A DNA stretch of 45,525 bases from DATCDE01 sp038252405. GTDB taxonomy: Bacteria > Actinomycetota > Actinomycetes > Prado026. Shown in pieces: positions 41,287 to 45,525 of this stretch. The notes below the pieces were generated by a model that made no database searches, was not told where the DNA came from, and was given only the letters and a program-made list of their open reading frames with translations. How positions within the stretch are numbered: the first letter of the stretch is position 1; each line of letters opens with the position of its first letter. Location: positions 1-45,525 of the forward strand of contig JBBSAJ010000019.1 in NCBI GenBank assembly GCA_038252405.1. The letters run 5' to 3'. Made by a program: the position numbers and the translations under genes.

Positions 41287-41889
41287 GTGGAGGCGCACCG
41301 GCTGGGGGTCATGGGCGGGACCTTCGACCCGATCCACCACGGCCACCTGGTAGCGGCCAGCGAGGTCGCTGCCCTGTTCGCCCTGGACGAGGTGGTCTTC
41401 GTGCCCACCGGTCAGCCGTGGCAGAAGACACGGGGCGACGTGAGCGCGGCTGAGGACCGCTACCTCATGACGGTGATCGCCACCGCGTCCAACCCCCGGT
41501 TCAGCGTGAGCCGGATCGACATCGACCGGGGCGGCCCCACCTACACGGTGGACACGCTGCGCGAGCTGCGTGCTGAGCGGGGCCCGAGCACCGAGCTGTT
41601 CTTCATCACCGGGGCGGACGCGCTCTCCCAGATCGTCTCGTGGCGGGACGCCGACGAGGTGGTGAGCTCGGCCCACTTCATCGGGGTGACCCGTCCGGGG
41701 CACGCGCTCTCCGACCCGGGGCTGCCCGAGGGGCGGGTCAGCCTGGTCGAAATCCCGGCGCTGGCAATTTCCAGTACCGCTTGTCGCGAAAGAATCCGAC
41801 TGAATCGGCCGATCTGGTATCTCGTGCCCGATGGAGTCGTCCAGTACATCGCCAAGCGGGGCCTCTACGCCCACCCGAGCGGCCGATGA
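41287..41889 (+). CDS. nadD: nicotinate-nucleotide adenylyltransferase
   Basis: A 200-residue nucleotidyltransferase that makes deamido-NAD from nicotinate mononucleotide and ATP. The N-terminal signature GGTFDPIHHGHL and the C-terminal ISSTACRERI are diagnostic, and VPTGQPWQK is the NaMN-binding region. The GTG start is supported by TAGCCT just upstream. From about 41760 to 41820 the codons shift to AT-rich ones (ATT, AGT, TGT, GAA, AGA, AAT), unlike the rest of the gene. Its stop overlaps the next gene by ATGA. Confidence 0.94.
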   Translation: MEAHRLGVMGGTFDPIHHGHLVAASEVAALFALDEVVFVPTGQPWQKTRGDVSAAEDRYLMTVIATASNPRFSVSRIDIDRGGPTYTVDTLRELRAERGPSTELFFITGADALSQIVSWRDADEVVSSAHFIGVTRPGHALSDPGLPEGRVSLVEIPALAISSTACRERIRLNRPIWYLVPDGVVQYIAKRGLYAHPSGR

Positions 41890-43211
41890 GCGGCAAGCAC
41901 CGACGTGCCGCCGAGGAGATCGACGCCGCTCCGGCTCCGGCTCCGGCCTCGGTCTCGGTCGACGTCGGCCCGCTGCTGCTCACCACCGCCGTCCTGCCCC
42001 CGCCGCCCCCGCCGCGGGTGGCGGCCCGGGAGGCCCGGCAGCAGCGAGCGTCCCAACGCACCAAGCTGATCGCCGGCGCTGCGGTGCTCGTCGTGCTGGC
42101 GGCCGCGGTCGTCTTCCTGGTGGGCCCGGGCTCCGGTGCGAAGAGCAAGACCACGGCCGGCGCCCCCGCGCGCACCCAGTCCACGCTGCTGCTGCAGCTG
42201 CTCGGGGCCAAGAACGTCGCCCAGTCCAGCGTGCTGCTGGCCCACGACACGGCGTCCGGCGGCAGCGGGGCCGGCGTGCTGGTGCCCAGCGCCCTGGTCG
42301 TCAACGTGCCGGGCTTCGGCTCGTCCAGCTTCGGCGACGCGTCCGCGCTGGGGACCACCTCGGGCGCTGCGCTGGCGCTGTCCGACGCCCTCGGCGTTCT
42401 CGTCGACGGGTCCTGGATCCTGCAGCCGGCCGCCTTCGCCGCCCTCGTGGACGCGGTCGGCGGGGTGCAGGTGAACGCGCAGGCCCAGGTCACCCGCCCC
42501 ACCGCGAACGGTGGCGCGACCGTCCTCATCCCGCCGGGCCCGCAGAAGCTGGACGGCGCGCTGGCCGTCGTCTACGCCAGCTACCTGGGTTCGGGGGAGC
42601 CTGAACAGGGCCGGCTGGCCCGGTTCAGCGAGGTCTGGCAGCAGGTCGTCGCTCAGCTGCCCAGCCAGCCCGACCAGCTCAGCGCGCTGGTCGCCAAGCT
42701 CGGCCCCGGGTCGAAGGCGTCCTTGTCCGGCCAGCAGCTGGCGACCTTCCTGCTCGGTCTCAAGTCGGACGAGCGCGACCAGCAGATGACCTACCAGAAC
42801 CTGCCGGTGCGGAGCCTGGACACCGGCGCCGCTGAGCCCGCGTCGGTGCTCGACCAGGTGCAGGCCGAGCAGCTGGTCACCAGCCAGCTGTCCGGGTCGC
42901 GGCCGCCGGTCCGAGCGTCCGGTCCGGTGCGGGTGCTCGTGCAGAACGGGGTGGGCACGCCCGGGCTGGGGGAGACCACCCGCAAGCGGCTCATCGCGGC
43001 CGGGCTGACCTACGTCAACGGGGGCAACGCCGCGCAGTTCGGCTACGCGAAGTCGGTGGTGCTGATCCCGGACGCGTCCGAGCAGTCCCGGCGCGAGGGC
43101 ACCGACGTGGCCACCGCCCTGCGGCTGCCGCAGTCCAGCCTGCGCATCGCGGCCCAGGGCCAGACCATCGCCGACGTCGTCGTCATCGTGGGAGCCGACT
43201 TCAAGCCGTGA
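41886..43211 (+). CDS. LytR_C-domain membrane protein with a degenerate LCP-like domain
   Basis: A 441-residue bitopic protein. The N-terminal cytosolic stretch is Pro/Ala-rich (PPPPPPRVAA) followed by one membrane helix (near 60-80, LIAGAAVLVVLAAAVVFLVG). The extracellular part has an LCP-like region (about 100-260) and a C-terminal LytR_C domain (VRVLVQNGVGTPGLGETT onward). In true LytR-CpsA-Psr ligases an Arg-Asp pair follows the SIPRDT motif; here the equivalent reads VVNVPGFGSSS, so transferase activity is doubtful. It lies between nadD and rsfS, its standard place in many actinomycetes. The ATG start overlaps the nadD stop (ATGA). Confidence 0.82.
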   Translation: MSGKHRRAAEEIDAAPAPAPASVSVDVGPLLLTTAVLPPPPPPRVAAREARQQRASQRTKLIAGAAVLVVLAAAVVFLVGPGSGAKSKTTAGAPARTQSTLLLQLLGAKNVAQSSVLLAHDTASGGSGAGVLVPSALVVNVPGFGSSSFGDASALGTTSGAALALSDALGVLVDGSWILQPAAFAALVDAVGGVQVNAQAQVTRPTANGGATVLIPPGPQKLDGALAVVYASYLGSGEPEQGRLARFSEVWQQVVAQLPSQPDQLSALVAKLGPGSKASLSGQQLATFLLGLKSDERDQQMTYQNLPVRSLDTGAAEPASVLDQVQAEQLVTSQLSGSRPPVRASGPVRVLVQNGVGTPGLGETTRKRLIAAGLTYVNGGNAAQFGYAKSVVLIPDASEQSRREGTDVATALRLPQSSLRIAAQGQTIADVVVIVGADFKP

Positions 43212-43259
43212 GACGCTGGAGGGGTCCTGCCACCGTCCGAAAGACCGGGAAGCCTGCCT

Positions 43260-43664
43260 GTGACCGCCACCCCTGAGGTCCTCACCCACGTTGAGACCGC
43301 CGCCCTCGCCGCCGCCGACAAGCTCGCCTCGGACATCGTGGCGTTCGACGTCAGCGACCAGTTGGCGATCACTGACGCGTTCCTGCTGTGCTCGGCGCCC
43401 AACGAGCGCCAGGTCCAGGCCATCGTGGACGCCGTCGAGGAGCGGCTGCTGCACGAGCACGGGGTCAAGCCGGTGCGCCGGGAGGGAGAGCGTGACGGCC
43501 GGTGGGTGTTGCTGGACTACGTCGACTTCGTCGTCCACGTGCAGCACAGTGAGGAGCGGGCCTACTACTCGCTCGAGCGGATCTGGAAGGACTGCCCGGT
43601 CATCGCACTCCCGGACGAGGTCAGCGCCCCGCGCTCAGCCGTGGCGGCCCAGGGACGGCCCTGA
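43260..43664 (+). CDS. rsfS: ribosomal silencing factor RsfS
   Basis: A 134-residue RsfS/Iojap protein that binds L14 and blocks subunit joining in starvation. The core is ASDIVAFDVSDQLAITDAFL, CSAPNERQVQAIVDAVEERL and WVLLDYVDFVVHVQ, ending YYSLERIWKD. The GTG at 43260 fits the family start. It lies 48 bp after the LytR_C gene and 2 bp before the phosphatase, as in other actinomycetes. Confidence 0.95.
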   Translation: MTATPEVLTHVETAALAAADKLASDIVAFDVSDQLAITDAFLLCSAPNERQVQAIVDAVEERLLHEHGVKPVRREGERDGRWVLLDYVDFVVHVQHSEERAYYSLERIWKDCPVIALPDEVSAPRSAVAAQGRP

Positions 43665-43666
43665 CC

Positions 43667-44299
43667 GTGCGCCGGGTCGTGCTGTGGCGGCACGGCCGGA
43701 CGGCGTGGAACATGGCCAACCGGTTCCAGGGGCAGACCGACGTTCCGCTGGACGACGTGGGCCGGGAGCAGGCCCGGCAGGCCGCCCGGCTGGTGGCCGC
43801 CTTCCCACCCAGCGTGATCGTCGCCTCGGACCTGCAACGAGCACGGGAGACGGCCCAGCCGCTGGCCGCGCTCACCGGGCTGTTGGTGCAGCCGGACCCG
43901 CGGCTGCGCGAGCTGCACGCCGGGAGCTGGCAGGGTCGGCTGGGGAGCGAGATCGAGGCCATGGACGGCGCCAGCTACCGGGCCTGGCGGTCCGGGGGGG
44001 ACGTTCGGGCCGGCGGCGGGGAGAGCCGCACCGAGCTGGCCGACCGGTCGGCTGCGGCCCTGTTGGAGCACCTGGTCGGCGTGCCCGACGATGGCGTGCT
44101 CGTCGCGGTCACCCATGGCGGCACCACCCGGGCGGCGCTCGGCCGGCTGCTCGGACTGCCGCTGGACCACTGGGGGGTGCTCGGCGGGCTGGCCAACTGC
44201 GCGTGGTCGGTGATCGAGGAGGTCGGCGCCGGCCGGTTTCGGCTCACCGAGCACAACGCGGGTTCGCTGCCGGAGCCGGTCGTCGGGGACGACCGCTGA
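43667..44299 (+). CDS. histidine phosphatase (phosphoglycerate-mutase-like)
   Basis: A 210-residue histidine phosphatase of the cofactor-independent-looking GpmB/CobC type. The phosphorylated His is in VVLWRHGRTAWN near residue 9-10, and the second His in AVTHGGTTRAAL. The substrate cannot be fixed; such genes next to rsfS are often named gpm or glucosyl-3-phosphoglycerate phosphatase, and activity can be on phosphosugars or nucleotides. The GTG start is 2 nt after the rsfS stop, so it is co-translated. tRNA-Ala follows. Confidence 0.88.
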   Translation: MRRVVLWRHGRTAWNMANRFQGQTDVPLDDVGREQARQAARLVAAFPPSVIVASDLQRARETAQPLAALTGLLVQPDPRLRELHAGSWQGRLGSEIEAMDGASYRAWRSGGDVRAGGGESRTELADRSAAALLEHLVGVPDDGVLVAVTHGGTTRAALGRLLGLPLDHWGVLGGLANCAWSVIEEVGAGRFRLTEHNAGSLPEPVVGDDR

Positions 44300-44362
44300 C
44301 CGCGACACCCGGGCTCGCGGGCCAGCGGTGCGGGCGGTTTCGTTCCGGTCGGGGGGACCGGC

Positions 44363-44368
44363 TATTCT
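44363..44368 (+). promoter_or_regulatory. predicted -10 element of tRNA-Ala
   Basis: TATTCT lies 23 nt before the mature tRNA 5' end, so transcription would start about 15 nt upstream of it. No clear -35 was seen. Confidence 0.45.
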
Positions 44369-44390
44369 TACCCAGCCCGCGAGGGCACCT

Positions 44391-44466
44391 GGGGCTATAG
44401 CTCAGTTGGTAGAGCACTTGCTCGGCAGGCAAGGGGTCAGGGGTTCGAGTCCCCTTAGCTCCACCA
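44391..44466 (+). tRNA. tRNA-Ala(GGC)
   Basis: The acceptor GGGGCTA pairs with TAGCTCC, the D arm is TAGCTCAGTTGGTAGAGCA, the anticodon stem CTTGC/GCAAG closes the loop TCGGCAG (anticodon GGC) and the T arm is AGGGGTTCGAGTCCCCT. The discriminator is A and CCA is encoded (44464-44466). Its 3' end faces an excisionase-like gene, which suggests this tRNA is an integration site. Confidence 0.95.
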
Positions 44467-44480
44467 GGTATATGCGCAGG

Positions 44481-44518
44481 TCAGGGGCATGATCCACGAT
44501 CTTGGATCAGGCCCCTGA
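44481..44518. terminator. 16-bp-arm hairpin after tRNA-Ala
   Basis: TCAGGGGCATGATCCA (44481-44496) pairs with TGGATCAGGCCCCTGA (44503-44518) with one mismatch and a 6-nt loop. It begins 14 bp after the tRNA CCA. It probably ends the tRNA transcript and may also mark the edge of the element. Confidence 0.55.
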
Positions 44519-44800
44519 TGCGTCAGGTGAGCCTATTGGGGAGCCTAAGTTTCGAGCGGATCCACACGGACACACCCGGATTGGGACGGTTTGGCCCTTC
44601 GTCCGGGAGGTCCGGGAGGTCCGGGCAGCGTCCCGCAGGTGACCCTTGAATTGGTCCACGATGGCCATAGGGGGTCGTGGCATTGGCCATGACGTCCAAC
44701 AGGGCTGTCGACCAAGGACGAGTGCTGTCGCCCAAGGTTGGCAACGGCTGGCCGGATCCGGCCCGAGCCGGCGGAGCATGCAGCGCCGCGCGCTCCGGGC
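44519..44800. other. stretch between tRNA-Ala hairpin and the excisionase gene
   Basis: There is no convincing gene. A tyrosine-integrase gene would be expected here. On the minus strand one frame contains IVDQFKGHLRDAARTS, which faintly resembles the variable C-terminus of actinomycete phage-type integrases, but no catalytic motif remains. A CCGGGAGGT unit is tandemly repeated at about 44608-44626. Confidence 0.35.
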
Positions 44801-45127
44801 TCAGGTCGCTGACGTGACCGTTGGGGGCTGCTCGCACGCCTGGCGGTTGATGTAGTCGGTCAGCGCGGCGATCGGCACCCGCCGCAGGCGCCCGACGTGG
44901 ATGGATCGGATGTCGCCGGCTGCGAGGAGCTCGTAGAGCAGGCTGCGGCCGATGCTGAGCCGACGGGCGGCTTCGTCCACGGACAGCAGCAGTCGCTCAT
45001 CAGGCTGCACGGTCACATCCACGATCTGGTGCTCGAATTCTGCCGGTGCTCGGCGGGCTGCCTGAGCAGGCCCGCCGGTGGCGACGAGCTCGAGGGTCAT
45101 GGGCGTCGTGGGCCTTCGGGCATTCAT
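44801..45127 (-). CDS. excisionase-like helix-turn-helix protein
   Basis: A 108-residue protein with a MerR/Xis-type winged helix near residues 46-92: LLLSVDEAARRLSIGRSLLY, ELLAAGDIRSIHVGRLRRVP and AALTDYINRQ. This is the HTH_17 excisionase pattern. The ATG at 45127 has GGAGG 6 nt upstream; the frame remains open 18 codons further but has no such site. It reads toward tRNA-Ala. In integrative plasmids and genomic islands xis normally sits next to int beside the tRNA; here the integrase gene is absent from the visible side. It marks the border of a mobile element. Confidence 0.75.
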   Translation of the reverse strand: MNARRPTTPMTLELVATGGPAQAARRAPAEFEHQIVDVTVQPDERLLLSVDEAARRLSIGRSLLYELLAAGDIRSIHVGRLRRVPIAALTDYINRQACEQPPTVTSAT

Positions 45128-45183
45128 GGGAGCCTCCGTCGGACTTGGTTGGCTTGCGCGCCGGCCCAGCGTGACCCGCACCC

Positions 45184-45228
45184 ATCGCCAGGACCCTCGC
45201 CAGCCGACCTGGCGAGAGTCCTGGCGAT
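45184..45228. terminator. 20-bp-arm hairpin with TCGCCAG repeats
   Basis: The arms at 45184-45203 and 45209-45228 are complementary with one mismatch and a 5-nt loop. Each arm contains two direct copies of TCGCCAG or its complement. It lies upstream of the excisionase gene and downstream of the partial gene at the right edge. It may terminate the latter or serve as a protein-binding site. Confidence 0.5.
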
Positions 45229-45414
45229 AGCGGCCGGGGTGTCAGCCCGCCGCCCAGGCGCGAAGAACCGACCTCTGCTGCCCCAACCCGATGGCCGGGG
45301 CGACGCGGCTGTTCGCTGTAGGACCGCCCTGCGACTCGCTGGGACGCCTGGGCCTCGCGAGGTGCCACCCAGACTCTCGAACGCCTGTCTTGTCTCGCAG
45401 ATGGGGGTGACTTC

Positions 45415-45525
45415 TCAGAACGTGAGGCCGACGACTTCGCGCTGCTTTCGTTCGGGGCGGCGTCGGTGGTCGGCGAGGTGGTGGTAGATGCGGTCGGCCC
45501 AGTGGGCGTTCGCCTCGTTGCGCCG
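45415..45525 (-). CDS. 3' end of an unidentified gene (cut by window edge)
   Basis: The minus strand is open from the right edge to the TGA at 45415-45417, 36 codons: RRNEANAHWADRIYHHLA then DHRRRPERKQREVVGLTF. The basic tail and strong codon periodicity suggest a real C-terminus. By position next to an excisionase it could be a replication, transfer or transposition protein of the element. I cannot identify it. Confidence 0.45.
   Translation of the reverse strand, partial: RRNEANAHWADRIYHHLADHRRRPERKQREVVGLTF

Noticed and set aside
44507..44779. Possible integrase C-terminal remnant (IVDQFKGHLRDAARTS)
   Set aside because: The similarity is faint and lacks any catalytic Arg, His or Tyr context, so I record it only as a hint and not as a pseudogene.
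1..45525. CRISPR arrays, rRNA genes or transposase genes
   Set aside because: I found no regularly spaced repeats with unique spacers, no rRNA-like sequence and no intact transposase or terminal inverted repeats with target duplications.

Overview
The window is chromosomal DNA from a very GC-rich actinomycete. Evidence: pervasive G/C third positions, many GTG and a few TTG starts, TANNNT -10 elements, and a classic actinobacterial gene order (tig-clpP1-clpP2-clpX; valS / folC-DUF4233-ndk-mreBCD-mrdA-rodA-radical SAM pair-rne; rplU-rpmA-obgE-proB-proA; nadD-lytR_C-rsfS-gpm-like). A complete mre/rod elongation cluster argues against Mycobacterium and Corynebacterium. A Frankia/Sporichthya/Geodermatophilus/Nakamurella-type lineage is plausible, but I cannot fix the genus.

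Layout. (1) 1-6341 is an accessory strip: a membrane protein, two small lipoproteins, a protein of unknown function, a GNAT acetyltransferase, a HAD hydrolase, an APH-fold kinase and an AAC(6')-like acetyltransferase. Six copies of one 23-nt repeat lie in it, five of them 9 to 49 bp after plus-strand stop codons of otherwise unrelated genes and the sixth 26 bp after such a stop. (2) 6342-6549 has divergent tRNA-Gly(UCC) and tRNA-Pro(UGG). (3) 6617-10952 is the protein-quality block tig, clpP1, clpP2, clpX with a ClgR-like palindrome before clpX. (4) 10953-12566 holds a decayed permease fragment, a four-helix holin-like protein and a flippase-like LPG-synthase-type membrane protein broken by a one-base frameshift. 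(5) 12571-17326 has valS (minus) diverging from folC-DUF4233-ndk. (6) 17561-23648 is the cell-elongation cluster mreB-mreC-mreD-mrdA-rodA. (7) 23699-28945 is the radical SAM pair plus RNase E/G. (8) 28954-32483 is a TPP-riboswitch-controlled thiamine ABC transporter. (9) 32624-37552 is rplU-rpmA, obgE-proB-unknown, proA. (10) 37539-41258 has a membrane protein, cysQ-like phosphatase, a 48-aa membrane peptide, a CoxE-type VWA protein and fdhD. (11) 41287-44299 is nadD-lytR_C-rsfS-histidine phosphatase. (12) 44391-45525 is tRNA-Ala(GGC) followed by the edge of an integrative element: an excisionase-like gene, a long hairpin and the 3' end of another minus-strand gene.

How it works together. The core is a housekeeping backbone of proteolysis, translation, cell-wall elongation, folate, proline and NAD synthesis and ribosome maturation, organised in short operons with 1-4 nt start/stop overlaps. 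Nine genes carry a TANNNT hexamer 6-8 nt before the start codon, which predicts leaderless mRNAs at the head of many transcription units. Both ends of the core are marked by a tRNA gene whose 3' end faces accessory DNA, as expected where mobile DNA integrates. The least explained features are the stop-codon-associated repeat family on the left and the integrase-less excisionase on the right.
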